In this document: positions 37,201 through 52,100 of the stretch, in pieces
Numbering within the stretch: position 1 is the first letter of the stretch
Layout: the number at the start of each line of letters is the position of its first letter
From: Echinarachnius parma
Lineage: Eukaryota > Echinodermata > Echinoidea > Clypeasteroida > Echinarachniidae
Assembly: GCA_037951105.1 (NCBI GenBank)
Contig: JBAMJV010007152.1
Coordinates: 34,112-98,111, forward strand
Length of the DNA stretch: 64,000 nt
Direction of reading: 5' to 3'
Program-made: the position numbers and the translations under genes
The notes under the pieces: generated by a model
The model's input: only the letters and a program-made list of their open reading frames with translations
Databases searched by the model: none
What the model was told of the DNA's origin: nothing

Positions 37201-40200
37201 CCACTTAAACTGTTCCCCTGCAGAGACAAAAATGCTACGAAACCTGTCTATAGAGATCACCTGTCTACAGTGGCCACTTTCCTTGCATTCCATAGGTGAT
37301 CACTGCACACAGGTTTGACTGTCTTTTGCCTGCTTCATATTTTGTTTTTTTCTTACTGTACCTTGGTATTGCTGCTGCTGCTGCTGCTGTGGATGCTGCT
37401 GATTCTGTTGCTGCTGCTGCTGGTAGTGCGGCTGATACTGCTGTTGCTGCTGATATGGCTGATGGTTGCCACCTCTCCCCTGCTGTTGCCCGCCACGTTG
37501 GTACTGCTGATGCCCCCCACCACGCTGATCACCCTGCTGGTCACGCTGCTGATTGTGGTAGCGATTCTGCTGCTGCTGGTATGGCTCTTGCTGCTGTTGC
37601 TGCTGCTGCATGCCGGCTCCGCGATCGTTGCCGCCGCGGCCGTTGGGATCACGATCGCGGTCACGGTCTCGAGAGTCGTCACGCCCACCCATCCGCTGTT
37701 GCTGCTGCTGCTGCTGGTTATTGTCTTGGTTACGGTTATTCTGGAAGCGCGGCGCTGGGTTCTGGTAACCGCCTTGCTGCTGGCGACCTGTATACATAAG
37801 GATAATAATAAAAGTGATATTAATGATGATGATGATAATGACGGTGACAGTGATAATGATGATGATACTGTGCAAGGCCAAGATAAATGCATACTTCTTT
37901 TCTTTTTTTATATAGGACCATCATTTCTGGTTCAGGAAAAATTTGCCAAGTCTCTATTTTCTTTCCCAACTGAGCTACCAAAAAAAGGGTAAATATCCAG
38001 CATTCTAGGTAATCAATGGCTTTCATTTATCGGTACAGGAAGCGTCAACAACGAACCTTGGTTTTGCCTGTCCCTCCGATCCCCGCTGTCCGAGCGATTG
38101 TTGCTACCACGATGCTGCTGGTACTGCCCTTGTTGCTGCTGCTGCTGCCCCATCTGGCGATGCTGGGTGCGTGGACTGTAGTTTGAATCAAACACCGGTG
38201 GTGGGGAGAGCTCATCGCTGATCACTCCCGGCCCTGCACCAACTCTACCAGCTGATGGGAAAATAAGTTTATAAGAGTTGAAATGAAAGTGATTTAAGCC
38301 TGTGTCACAAATCACCGGATAGCATTGTCAGGCGTGGAATGTTTTGTGCATAAAGCAAAAAGGCAACTTTCATTGCACTGACTTAGTAGTTAGTACACAG
38401 TTATAACTTTCCAGTGGATAATTACAAATCTAAGCACTCCCAATAGTAAATATCTTTTTCACGAAAGGGATATTCGAGAAACAAAAAGCTGTTCCATGTT
38501 TCTATTGGGAATACGGATACAACAAGGTATGAGAGAACAACTAGATTTCTAAATTTCTAAGATTTGGACAATGTTACTAGATCCCTATAACTACATATTA
38601 CTGTAAACGTGGTAATATTCGTGGTGCTTAAATTTTCATGATTTTTTTTTTTTTTTCGCTGAAGTCGGCGTACGCGAACCTTAAAACCCGTGAATATATG
38701 CAATCTTATTGATTTTCAATCACTATAATATAATATAATTTTGATGAGGGTCTTACGATCGGCCGCAAAATTAAAAACCCGCGAATGCGTTTTTGCGTCG
38801 CTCAGCGCGAAATATTAATCGCGCGAAAAATAACAACATTTACAGTACTACTACTTACACATGGTATCCAGAAGAAAGAGATCGGCCATGCCTCCTCTAG
38901 CCGGCCATGGACCGCTTCCCCCATTTCCAAAGAAATCTGGCTGAGTGAGGTGTGTCAGGGTGGAGTGATGATGCGGGTCATTCTGAAATGATATGAGAAA
39001 ACATGGATGAATAAAGTTGAGATCTCATTCTTGTACAAATTCATGGGCAGTAAACAATATTTATGACCCCAAAAAGCAAAAAGCTAGGTCTACCTTCCCC
39101 ATAAAGACATAAAGAACGATTTATTTGAACATCATCAACATCACCATCGTCATTATTATCATTACCATCATCATCATCACCACCACTACCGCCATCACAA
39201 TGACCATCATCACCATCACAAACACAATTCTCCACGAGATTTACCTTCTCTTCAGCGTGCAACTGTTTGATGGTGTGTGGCCCATGACACCTCTGATGGT
39301 GGCATGGGATCCAGTTATTTTCCCTCATCACCACCACCACCACCACCACTACCACCATCATCACCACCACCACCACCACCACTATCTTCATCATTCATAA
39401 CAATTAGTAAGTAGTACGATCATTATCATTATTATTACCATCATCACCATCGTCATCATTATCATTACCATCATCATCATCACCACCACTACCGCCATCA
39501 CAATGACCATCATCACCATCACAAACACAATTCTCCACGAGCTTTACCGAGCTTTGTCTTCAGCCTGCAATTGTTTGATGGTGCGTGGCCCATGAGGCCT
39601 CTGATGGTGGCGTGGGATCCAGTTATTTTCCCTCATCACCACCACCACCACCAATACCACCACTACCACCACCACCACCACCACCACCACCACCACCACT
39701 ATCTTTATCATTCATAGAAATTAGTAAGTAGTACGATTAGTAAGATTTACCTTATTATCTTCAGCGTGCAGCTGCCTGATGGTGCGTGGCCCATGGCGCG
39801 TTTGATGTTTGCGTGGGATCCAGTTATTGTCCCTCAAGTCCAGACAGTCCTGCAGCATGAACCGGATGCGCGATGGCAGCTCCATGCTGTCCGAGAAACG
39901 GGACATGCGCACAAAGTATTGGTCCATCCATTGCTGTAAAAAAAAAACCAAGGGATCAAAATAACCAAACATTTAGATTTGACTTTGACATAGAAATTGA
40001 CGACTTTTTCTCTTGCCCAGTCAGGAAACAAGATATCAAACATGATGAACTAAAAAACATACAGATATATACTTGGCCTACTTACCCTAGCCCTCATGAT
40101 CTATTGATCCACCTACGGTGGTTATCATCTCACAGAGGCACTCCAAGCTATGCAACCCAAATATACACTAACATAAACACACAACCTAACAGACAAACAA

Positions 40201-43200
40201 ACAGACAAGCTAACTAACAAACAGACAAAGTAACAAGTCCTACCCTAGGTAGCCTTATCGTGATCAAGTCTTACACCTACAGTGAATATTATATTACAAA
40301 CTTTGATCTTTGCAACAAACTTATCAAATAATTTACTACACATCACAAATAAAACTAACGTACAGACGAACTATCAAACATACAGACAAACAAACAAGCC
40401 TTACCCTAGCCTTGTTGTGATCGAGTCGTCCGCCTACAGTGGTTATTATCTTACAGAGGCAAACCAAGCTATGCAACCAACATCCACAATTCCACACTCA
40501 CTAACAAACAAGCTAACTAACATACAGACAGGCCGACATAGTAACAGACATACACACAGACACACAAACGAGCCTTACCCTAGCCTTGTCATGATCGAGT
40601 CGTCCGCCTACAGTGGTTATTATCTTACAGAGGCACTCCAAGTCCTCCGCCTTCTCTCCCAGGTGCTCCCCACTCTTCTTCTCAAGGAGCTGCATTTACA
40701 ACAGAAATACAAGTTTAAACAAATATATGAATAAATTATGAAATTAAATACGTAAACATTTTAATGAATTGTAATCTGATGAAAACACAAATATATAAAT
40801 GAATTCAAGTGATACATTAACTTGGTAAAATTCAACCTAAATCACTTGGAGCTTTCACACTTCTCTTGAACCTTGTTAAATGAAATGGGTTTAAATTTTT
40901 CAAATGTCTCCCTAATTTTGGAGATATGTTAGATTGAATTTGACCGCTTTCGACCGTAGTCGAGAGTATGTGAATTTGGATACATCACACAAACTTTGGG
41001 GATAAAATCAGACATTGATTTTTCTCTGTTTTCAGCAGGTACACTTTATGGGGGAAAATATAGAGTTCATGGAACTAAGCTAGCAGGGTTTTATGAATAT
41101 GGGCCATAGAGGTCTCCAGTTTGATTCTGTCAAAGCATAATGATTTTTGCTCAATTTTAATTAAACTCTCACCTGTTTGATGCATCGATGTAGAATGGAT
41201 TCATGTAGCATTCCAAGCTTACCAAGTTCACCTAAAACACAAACACAAACGGAGAAAACAAGTTAATTATTTTAAGCTTTGTCACATAACAATTCCAATC
41301 ATGCATCCCAAAAATTGCGATGGAAGGGAAAGTCGAGGGGGCCAGACCAAGAGGAAGACCCCCTAAGAGATGGATGGATTGCCTGAAAGTAGACTGCACT
41401 AAAAGGATGTACACATTATAGCAGAGGCAAGTCACTTGGCAAGAGACCGGAGCGAATGGCAGGGAATCACAAAGAGCGGATGCCACCACTCAACCCTCCG
41501 TTGGAGTGACGGCACAAGTCCAGTAAGTCAAGTCAATTACCAGCAAGTACCAGCAATCTGTTCTGCGGCATCCTGAGTTATATGAGACGTCTAATCCATT
41601 TCATTGCAATCGATACATTTTACAATTTACCTAAAAACATTGTGCATTCACACTCGCCAATAAACTGGATGTTTCCAAGCATCTCCAGCCAGGCACTAAG
41701 AAGTACCAACATATTTTACAATGTAGTGGGACTATTGAGCGTTCAGACACACCAACAAACTGGAGGTTTCCGAGCTTCTTCGGGCTGGTATTAAGAACTA
41801 CTAACTCATTTTACAATGTATATGGTGTGTTTTAACACACAAACAAATTTTTCCTAGCACTGTATTCTACACGGTGGTAGGACAGCTATCTACAAACATA
41901 TTTTACAATGGAGTAGGACTATTGAGCATTTTTACATTGTATACTGTGTGTTAAAACAGAGAAATAAACCAATTTTGTTCCTAGCACTACATTCTTCACT
42001 GTGGTAGGACAGTTACAGCTATCTACCAACATATTTTACAATAGAGTGGGACTATGGTGTGTTCAGACTCACCGACAAACTGGATGTTTCCAAGCATCTT
42101 GAGCTTGGCCTGGCCTCGCTGGTCGTCCTCCTCTGGGGTGAGAGGGCCATTATGAGTGTTATATGCTGCAAGGAAACAAATAAAAAACACTCTCTCAGTA
42201 ACAAGTCAATGGAATTATTATTAACAAGTGGCCAAGCAGCTCTCCGCAACGCTGTCTGTGCATGCACAGGATTCTGTACTGGAATCACTTACGCTCTTAT
42301 TGATGAGTGTATCATCGCCATAGAGTTGTACATACAGCTCGATGCTCATCACATAAATAGATGTTGCTCACAGTGCGTACAAACATATGCGTGATCGACT
42401 CCTCGAACAGTCTTCCCGTATCGGGATATAGAGCGCAATCATGGATTCAGACGCCACAGAGATTGGAGATACATAGCAGAACTGCCAACATTCAATTCAC
42501 ATGTCTAATTCAGCGAGGTTACAAACAGCAGTCAGAGATATAGATATGAAAAACATGCACCACATTGTAAAAAAAATGTTGTTGTTTTTTTCTTTGTATT
42601 TCTGAAACTGATCTTTGGCTTTATCCAACCCTCGAAATTAACTTTTTTTGCTGGTGGCCCGGTCGGGCCAGTAAAATTAGTATTTTTCCAATTTTGGTGG
42701 CCCGAAACCAAAATCTACTGGCCCGAAAAAAATAAGGAAAAACAAAAGTAAAATTAAAACAATAACCATATTCATAGTTTCAGGGTACTGGGCAATGTTT
42801 AGCCTCATTTGTTACTGTATTCAATGCTCGAAATTATCTTTTTTTCTGGTGGCCCGGAAATAAAATTTACAAACAAAGAAAAACAATGGTCATGACTACT
42901 TGGTCATTAATTGGTAAATTATGGAAGTTATGTGTTAAAATTACCACCATCATTAAAGAAATCCATCACTGAATAAACAAAACAAAACCTAGAATCGAGC
43001 AGTTTCATCTAAGAGTCATCAATCAACTGATGAAACTAAGCTCTTTTCCATGTACGATTTTGTTATTTTATGGTCCATAAAATCTCCAACACAAAAAAAC
43101 ACACATGGGACTGAGCATAGCTAAGATAACTTTTCAAATCGGGAAATGAAATCACTTAAATCTTTGTTATTTTACAAGCTAAAATAATTCCAAGTAGTCA

Positions 43201-46157
43201 CAAGTCTCTACCTTGTAAAAATGATTCTTTCTAATACCTTCAAAAATATGAATAATGATCCGAAAGATGAAATTATTCCCCTTTATTGACGGTATCGCGG
43301 ACGGTATCGCAAAGGCAAGCACACTGCACTTTGCAATATGAATGAATGTGAAAAGTTAGACATGTGTTTTGATAGGTCTTAGTATGCACACATACTCCCT
43401 CTGTGGATTGGTTGTTCTATGTTTATATTCTACATGTTGCAAAGGCTTCCAGGGGGTGTGTGGGAAATTAAGAAAACAGCATAAGCATATGCTTTTACTT
43501 TTAGTCATTACACACCTCTGGAAGTTGTTTAATTTTACCATGATTTATCATGCAAGAAGTAGATAATTCAAGGGAGAGTGTTCATATGAGGAAATAGCAC
43601 ATATTTGTAGGCATAAATAAGGATTAATTCAACTAGCGCAAGTGCGCTTGCGACTTTTTATGTCCGTCCTTTTCATTTCTTGCAAATATTTAAATCACAA
43701 TTAAAGTGTTTTTAAGAGGTGTCAAACTTGAGATTCATATTCCTTGATGTTGTCTTCTTATGGTTTAAACATTTGGTGGCCCGATCGGGCCACCAAACTT
43801 TGGCATTTTCATGTTTTTACTGGCCCGACCGCAACTTTTACTGGCCCCGGGCCATCGGGCCTACGCAAATTTCGAGCGTTGCTTTATCAAAATAATTCAA
43901 TAATGACAATTTAGTCTTCAAAATCAAGCATTTTTCAAAGATGGATACACAGTTCTTACTACTTATTTTTGTCAAAAACAAGACTGACTAAACTTGACTA
44001 AACTGACTTGGGCTAAGAGCTGACATTACACTACCATGACATGTACTCACCAGCAAAGGCTCTGGAACGATTCTCAAATTCGTCCTGACACTTGCTGATC
44101 AGCAAGCGCCGGAAGGTCTGGAAGGGGGGGAAGAAAATAAAAAATAATTATATATAATAGAAATAATAATGATTCATAATATAGTCAAACCTGTCATAGC
44201 TTCCACCTATCTATTATCAGCCAACCTGCCTAAAAGTGGCCACCAAACGTGATCCTCTGCACAGAAAAACAGTGTTATGGAACCCTGTCTACAGTGGCCA
44301 CTTATTTGGTTTTATTTTGGTGGTCACTATACACAGGTTTGAATGTAGCTCCTTATAAGATACACTATTATCTTTAGATGTACTTCACACTATTATTACC
44401 CCAGTCATAGGGTACAATGCCAGCCTGGACACATTGTGCAAAATATCTCAACTCCCTGGGGAGCATTACTTCCAAGCGAGTCATGAGCATACATTAAAGG
44501 CTTTCACCTCCTATAGGGTCCCATTTATAAGCCTGGGTAGAAACTAAGAAATACAGATAGCGGATTAACTGTCTTGCTACTGGACCCAAAAAAATAATAT
44601 GGTTTCATATAAAACAGCAAGGCATGAAAGAACCACAAGAGCTGCAAGTAAATTTGGTCGATTCAGACCAAGTTACTAGAATACAAGCTATTTCAGCAAT
44701 CAGCATTTAATGAAATATGAATGCATTTATATTTAAATACCTTTATATAGATATTTATGCATAGTTGAGTTGTATGAGATGCCACAGACTGCACATGTTA
44801 CCAGCAAATGTTGCATCATCTGCATCTTTAAAGTGATCCACTAACTTTATATTTTGTCCCCAAAGTAATATTTGAGACTTCAATCATATACCAATATCAT
44901 TGTACAATTCTTGAGAATGATATGTGAGATTTTCATAGAAAAAAAAAAATGTTTACCAAATGTAAACAGAGAAAATCAATGTCTGATTTAATTCTGATCA
45001 TTCCCATGAAGTATCCAAATTTATCTATGGATGATTGAGTACCTGAATATGGATACTCTTGACTACGGTCGAAAGCGTCCAGAGACGCTTTCAAATTCAA
45101 TCTTAAATATCTCCATAATTAGGGAGACATTTGACAAATCAAAACCCATTTTATTCTTCTGTTAGCATAAGCCAAACAACAAGGTACAAGAAAGTGTGAA
45201 AGCTCCAAGTGATTTTGGTTAAATTGTATACAGTTAATGGATCACTTTAAAAATGCATTAAAACATGAAAGCCATTCTCACAAAATTAGATGGACATGTG
45301 ATACTCACTTTAACAGCTGAACCCGAAGGTTCAAAATCAGGGGCGTCTTCGTCTAGTCGCCTACATAGCTGTGCGTACATAGAACTGTACTTGGGTTCTT
45401 CCAATGCTTTTTCGAACACCTAGGAATATAAATGATAAATAAATGATAAAGAGACGTTTATGTTTTGTAAGTTTTGCAAATGTTATATAATTTCATGCTT
45501 GTTTTCCCCTGCTGTACACCATGGTAACATTTGTACATGATTTTTATGTTTGAAATAAGAACATACTCTGTCTAATAATAGTGTCATCTCTGAGCGCTTT
45601 ACCATGATATTATTACCCTGGTCATCAGACACACTCACAATCAATCATTTAAAGGGGTAGGATTTGGCCAAACATTTTGTAAGTTTCTTAAGGAAATGTC
45701 ACCACGTAAGGAGTAATGTATACATTGCAAAAAACTACCCAATTAAGTGAAGACTACTGTACTGGGCATGGTATTTGGCATGGTTCAAACCATGACCGGG
45801 TCATACTAAATACTACCTTCTACATGGTCATATTGCTAACAAGATTTCCAATGGGACTTACCAGTAGAATGATGCCTTTGAGGATTACTTTTGAATTAAT
45901 GCCTACATTGAGCAGTTCCAAGCAGAGTTTGTCAAACTTTTCTGGGGTAAGTTTATTGAGGATTCTGTGGAATAAAAAAAAATAGACAATGGGGTTAAAT
46001 GTAAGTATGTTGTATATTAAACAATGCAAATAAAACTGTTCAGAAGCACCAATAATAGAAAGTGCTCAACAGGCATCATCATCATCATCGTCGTCATCAT
46101 CATCATCATCATCATAATCATTGTCGTCGTCATCATCAACATCTCCATCATCAACTA

Positions 46158-46190
<33 letters not shown>

Positions 46191-49100
46191 TTTCATCATC
46201 AACATCATCAACAATTTTCTCAGTTAAGATTATACGAGATCGACTTACCCTCGTACACGCCTAAAGACGATGTCTTGCTGGTCACTGTTACGCGATTCAT
46301 CACGTCTGGTGGTGCTCGGCGGCACCCAACGAGGGACTTTTCTCACTGCTTGTTCATTTTTTGAATATTGGCTGCAAGATAATTTTTAAAAAAGGAATAA
46401 CAAAAATCTGAATAAGACAATCTGAATCATCATTTTGTTTTATCACACAACTTCCTGCCAATGGCTGGCGAAAATAGGCAAATCTGAGCACTACATCATT
46501 TAAGAAAATAAACTGAAAAGGTTATCACACATTTTACTGGTTTTTTTGTTCTGGTTTTTATTGGCTGTTATTGGGTTATCAAATTAGTTGACCACATCAA
46601 CTGAATCTCACTGATTGCCTCAAAATGTATTTTAAACTGATAGTCCAAACTTCTGTAGTTAAAGCAGACCTCATCATCATCATCACAGGTACACAGCAAC
46701 AGAACGAATGTTCCATGACGCTGTGGTCGGGTGCAGATGCGACTCAGTGATTATTTATTTAGCGCGGCCTTAAATTTATCTAGGGATGGCATTGATGTAG
46801 TGGCAAGGGGCAAATCGTTCCAGTCCCGTATGGTTCTGGGCAGAAGAGTACAAGTGCCTGTCTGTTCTGGACTCCATTACGTTGTAGGCATCAGGTGTAA
46901 AGCGTCGACTTGAGCGGTTAGAGTTTCTGGGTTGGAGCTTGGTTGATGTTACTGGGGATTTCCCCTTGTGAATTAAGTAAAACTGGCTCAATCTGGCATT
47001 GAGTCGTCTATCAGCGAGACTTTCCCACTCCAATTGTTTCAGCATACCGGTAACACTGGACTTTCGACTGTAGTCATTGACTACAAAGACCTGTCTATAA
47101 AGACCACCTGTCACATTTGGCCCTCGATTTTAGGAACTGGGGAAAAAGTTAAGCAACAATTTTAAACAATGAGAGTGCTTTAACACCAGTGACAGTTCTG
47201 GGCCCTGTTGCAGAAAGAGATACATTCAGTTGTAAGTTACACAATTAATTGTAAGTCAGATCATGTGAATTATCAATGCGCGAATCTGATTGGTTGAAAT
47301 GTGCAGAGTTTCCGACTTACAATCGATTGTATCTCTTTCTGCAACAGGGCCCATGACAGGCAATCATTCAGCTTAGAACTACAACTTACAAGTGAAAAGA
47401 AATGACCTCTGACAAAATTTAACTGAATTTTATATCTACATATTATTACAAACCTCATCAATGTCATTGCTGTCACAGAAACACACTCAAATAAAACAGC
47501 TTCCAAAATTAAAGGAGTAAAACCAAGAAATAACTAATTGAGAAGCACCAAAAACAGAAAAATTGTCCACTTTATCCAAAGTTCTACAACACACAGTGAA
47601 GGACTACAGTGTTGACAATGAAGTTTGCATCCAACTTTCCACTCTAATGGTTATGCATGTAATGTAGCTTGTTTACCCATGCGATGCACTGTATGTATGT
47701 AAAGCAGATTCTACAATGTACCGTATGCACAATGTACAGTGCAGGCCTGCATGTTCTTGTTTACTGCTTTAATACAATGAAAGTGGATCTCTTTGTCAGT
47801 GCACAGGAAATTCCAACAAAGGGGATTATTAAAACTGATCAAGGATGTTGTGTTGTTGTCCTTTATCATTTACATGTACAGGGGGGGGGGGGGGGGGGGG
47901 GGGTCACAAAGATCTTTAGAAGTTGAACTTAACTCTAAGGTGGACTTGCAAATTATGGAAAGCCATTAGTTTCTTTGAAAGCAAATTTGCAATAAGTTCT
48001 TTTAAAAAGCAAAAAATGTTGATCCAAATCATTTATATTTTATGTTATCAAGGTGATTTCATGTTCTTCCAAGATGTAAAATTCATGAAAAGTCTAAAAT
48101 ACTTGCAATTTTGCTTTATAATATATTTTATTGCAAAGCTACAAATGGCTTACCATAGTCCAAAATTTCAACTTACATGTAGGATCATTGTGAAACACAC
48201 ACCCCCCAGGGTCTACAAACCCACTTGCTCAGAAGGCGGCTAAGTTTCAAGCTCGCCCACATGAAATCTGCCTGCACTCATAAATTTGTTTTGATTAAAT
48301 TTATGGGGGCTCTTTTAAGATTTTCAGGGGCTCTTTTTGGCATTTCGAGGGCTATTTCGCCCCGGACCAGTGTACTTGTTTCACTGTTGCCCACTTGCCC
48401 AGGACAAGTACAATTCGTGGAAGGGCAATAATGTTTCACAGCTTGCAAACAATTGGGCAACCTGTACACAGTTTGTAACTGTACAAAGTTACCGTAAAAC
48501 TCCGTGTATAAGACGCACTCGTGTATAAAACGCACCCCCAACTTTCTATTAAAAAAAATGAATATTCATATATTCATGAGGTAGCAATGCTCATTAAATA
48601 TGCAAAATACTAAATTCATTAATAACTTTTTTGTTGAGAAAAATGTATAACCACTGTTTAGAAAATTGAATATTAAATGAGTGCTGCTACTCATGAATAT
48701 CTGAATATTCAATTAGTAGCAGTGTTACTGCTTAAAAACTTGCATTTTGTTTTGCTAACCACTATAATTTATGTAGGAAAAAGGTATATTTTGATACATG
48801 TTCCCCCTTATATAAAGCTCTTGTCATGCCCTAGACCAGTTTAATATGCATTAAACATGACTACCGGGTGTCCCCAAAAAAAATTTCTAAAAATTTTTTT
48901 TTTTTTTTTTTTTTTTTTGGCTGTACCTGTGTATAAGACGCACCCCCCACTTTGAAAATTTTCCGACGGAAAAAAAGTGCGTCTTATACACGGAGTTTTA
49001 CGGTACCTCAAATGTACATGTAAGATGGTAAGCTTACATGTACATAAGAGGTCTCATTGGTCATACATTCATAAATAAGCTGCATTTAATTTCCCTCTGT

Positions 49101-52100
49101 TTCAATTCAAAATGGACCCGACAGTACCTCTAGCATTGAAACGCATATCTCATGAATGTACACATAACCTTCTTTTTTTCAGTGAGAACTTTGGTAAACA
49201 ATACAAAAACTAGTATAAATATGTACATAGTACATGCACTGTATACTTAGTAGAACTTGTAATGAATACCGTATTGTACATGTAATGCTTAATTTACAAT
49301 AACTAGCGTAACATGGTCAGTGTGTACATAACACAGACATGACATTTGCACTAAGTGTTCTGTCTAAATAACTATTTACACAATTACAGTGCTCTCGGAA
49401 GTACTCATGATATATTGATAAGCCACTGATAATGAGATTTCAGCTCAATGTAACTGTTATAAATCAATGACACTTCCTATCTCCAGACAAACTACATACG
49501 TATGTAAAATCTGTGATAAAGAATTTAATTGAAACACTAATTAAAACCAATCTGTACTACATGTAGATTTCCAGATGTGGAATTAATTTTTCATTTTAGG
49601 GGGCTACTTTTTCAATCTGAATGATGGATATCACAAAATATTTCACATAATAACCTATGGTAATTTTAGGGGCTACCTACTAATTTCAGGGGGCTATTTT
49701 GAAAATTAGGGGGCAAAATCGCCCTCAGCCCCGTATATTTCCTTACCTGGTTTCATGCTACATGTACTTGCTATTGTTCAGTTACCATGTACGCAGAGTG
49801 GTTTACACCTAGCAGGAATTACATGTAAATTGTAGCTATACATAGATCTATGACATTGCCTATTAAATCTCGTAAACATGGAATGTTCGACACCTTGGTA
49901 GGTTTTCCAGTTATCAGGAGTTATTGAATTGCTACTTCCTATTTGTACAGTTACATTGTACATGCAAATCGATGCCCACTTAACCCGTTGCTTACGGGAA
50001 CCCGGTGGGCTATGTACAAAGCCTATGGGAATTTCAGAATCTCGAAGAGAACGGGTTAATAGCATACTAGATCATGTTATACTTAGGGAATTAAGGAAAA
50101 AGGACACAGGTTTCTATTTGTACAGTATACATGGGCCAAAGCCAAAAGTATGGGCAAATGCGACGGGACGGAATTTGATAGCTATTTTGATCATACAAAC
50201 AAAAATAAAGATGTGACTGGATAAAATTGGGTTGTTACATGGACAGGGTAAAGTGATGAATGTTATCAAACAGAAAAATTGAAAAAATTACGAGTCTGTT
50301 GCCATGGTAACTACATGTTTTTGAAGCGCGACGGGACGGAACGATAGAATGACACAATTTTTTGTTTTGCAAACAATGTTGTTTTCTATCAAAAGTAAAA
50401 TCCTAGTTAAATCCTGCCATGCATCATAAGAAAGGTATGAATGTTCAGTCTCAACACAAGAAAAAGCTAAGCTTCCACATCAATAATTTTTTTGTAAATT
50501 TAATTTTTGTAATGTGGTGTCGGCGCGACGGGACGGAAACGCGACAGGACGGAAATTTGGTCATGTACAAAACAAATGGCAAATTTTTCAATTGCAATCA
50601 TTTTCAATCCCTCATGAATTTTTTTGCCATTTTAAACATTTATTTCACCTAATGGCCAATACAAAATAGTTCTAAGCATATTTAGTATTGATATCACAGT
50701 AAAAAGAGAAAATTACAAATTTTACCCATTGGACCATGTACAAAACAAATGGCATTTTTTTGTATACAAATTTATTTCCTTTTTTTTAAAAGATTTATTA
50801 ATGTTTTAAGATAAAAATTACATACTACTAGCTAATATAGCATTTTTTATCATTTGCTGCTTGGATTTCAAAATAAACTGAATTAAAACAAATCTGAAAA
50901 AAAATTTATAGTAAGTGTGGAAGCACTGCTGTACATAGCTTATGGAGGAGGGTTCCCACCCAAATAATGTGAATATTTTCCTCTCAAAATTAATTTTAGT
51001 TAATTAGCAAATTAGTTCATTTTAAAGCAAAAATACATGAAACTGTTTTTTATTCTCTTTCAACTATACAGAAGAAAGAAAATTTGTGATGAAATTGCAT
51101 TGAAAATGGGATTTAATCTGGATTAAATTCCGTCCCGTCGCACAATTTCCGTCCCGTCGCGAAAATGTCAAAGCCTCGTAGAATTTTTCTGAAAAGAGGA
51201 AATGAAATTCTAACCTCATAAAAGTGTTCGGGCATGAATTCATTAATACTTCAGAGAAGATGGCAATAAATAACTGCTCTAATATTGAGTGACGCTAAAA
51301 AATGGATGTTAAAACGCGACGGGACGGAAAAATGTCAGAATAAGGCCATTTTTTGCCCAACTAAAGAGGGCAGTATTATACGAAATGTAGGTGGTACAAT
51401 TGTCCTATGCATGAGCTATCCAAAAACACTTCTATATTTCTAGAATGAATCTTAGTTTTTTTATAAATCAAATTTTTCAAAATTCCGTCCCGTCGCGCTG
51501 TGAGGGCGCTTTTCATTATTTAAAAGTGTATTACAGGAAATCCGAGAGACGGTATGCTTAGCCGAACACGGTTCCGGAAACTGCAGATACTCACCTTTCC
51601 TATCATACATGAAAGAAAATGATTTTTTCAATTTGAAATTTGTACCCTTGGGTTGACTACTTTTGGCTTTGGCCCACATGCAGGTCGATGCCCCCTTAGC
51701 AGGAAGTGTACTTGAGAGATCTGTGAAAGGCAATTAATGAGATTACTTGACACATTTCATAGGATGTTGTAAAATGTTAGTTGAACATTCTACATTGACA
51801 CAGGTAGGTTTTCCAGTTATCGTGACAGTTAGTTGCGTACTTCCTGTTTGTTAAGTTACATTGTACATGCAGATCAATGCACACTTAGCAGGAAGTGTGC
51901 ACACAGCAATAGATGTGATAAGGCAATTAAGCCTAGAAGGACAATGAGATAATACTTTATAATGACACACCAATGACATTTCCTTTCATTTGTTGTTTAA
52001 GTTAAGGAGTGGTCACACTGAACACGAATCCCCACGAATAGACCCACGAATGCAGTACGAATTGGTACAAATCTATGGCAAGCCGTTTTAACATCTATTC

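Noticed and set aside
37296..37992. Plus-strand Ala- or Leu-rich ORFs of 167-225 codons
   Set aside because: Antisense shadow of the glutamine-rich exon 12.
38785..38991. Plus-strand 68-codon ORF
   Set aside because: Antisense shadow of EIF4G2 exon 10 plus the adjoining MITE.
46062..46364. 100-codon histidine-rich ORF
   Set aside because: Translation of a CAT microsatellite running into antisense EIF4G2 exon 2.
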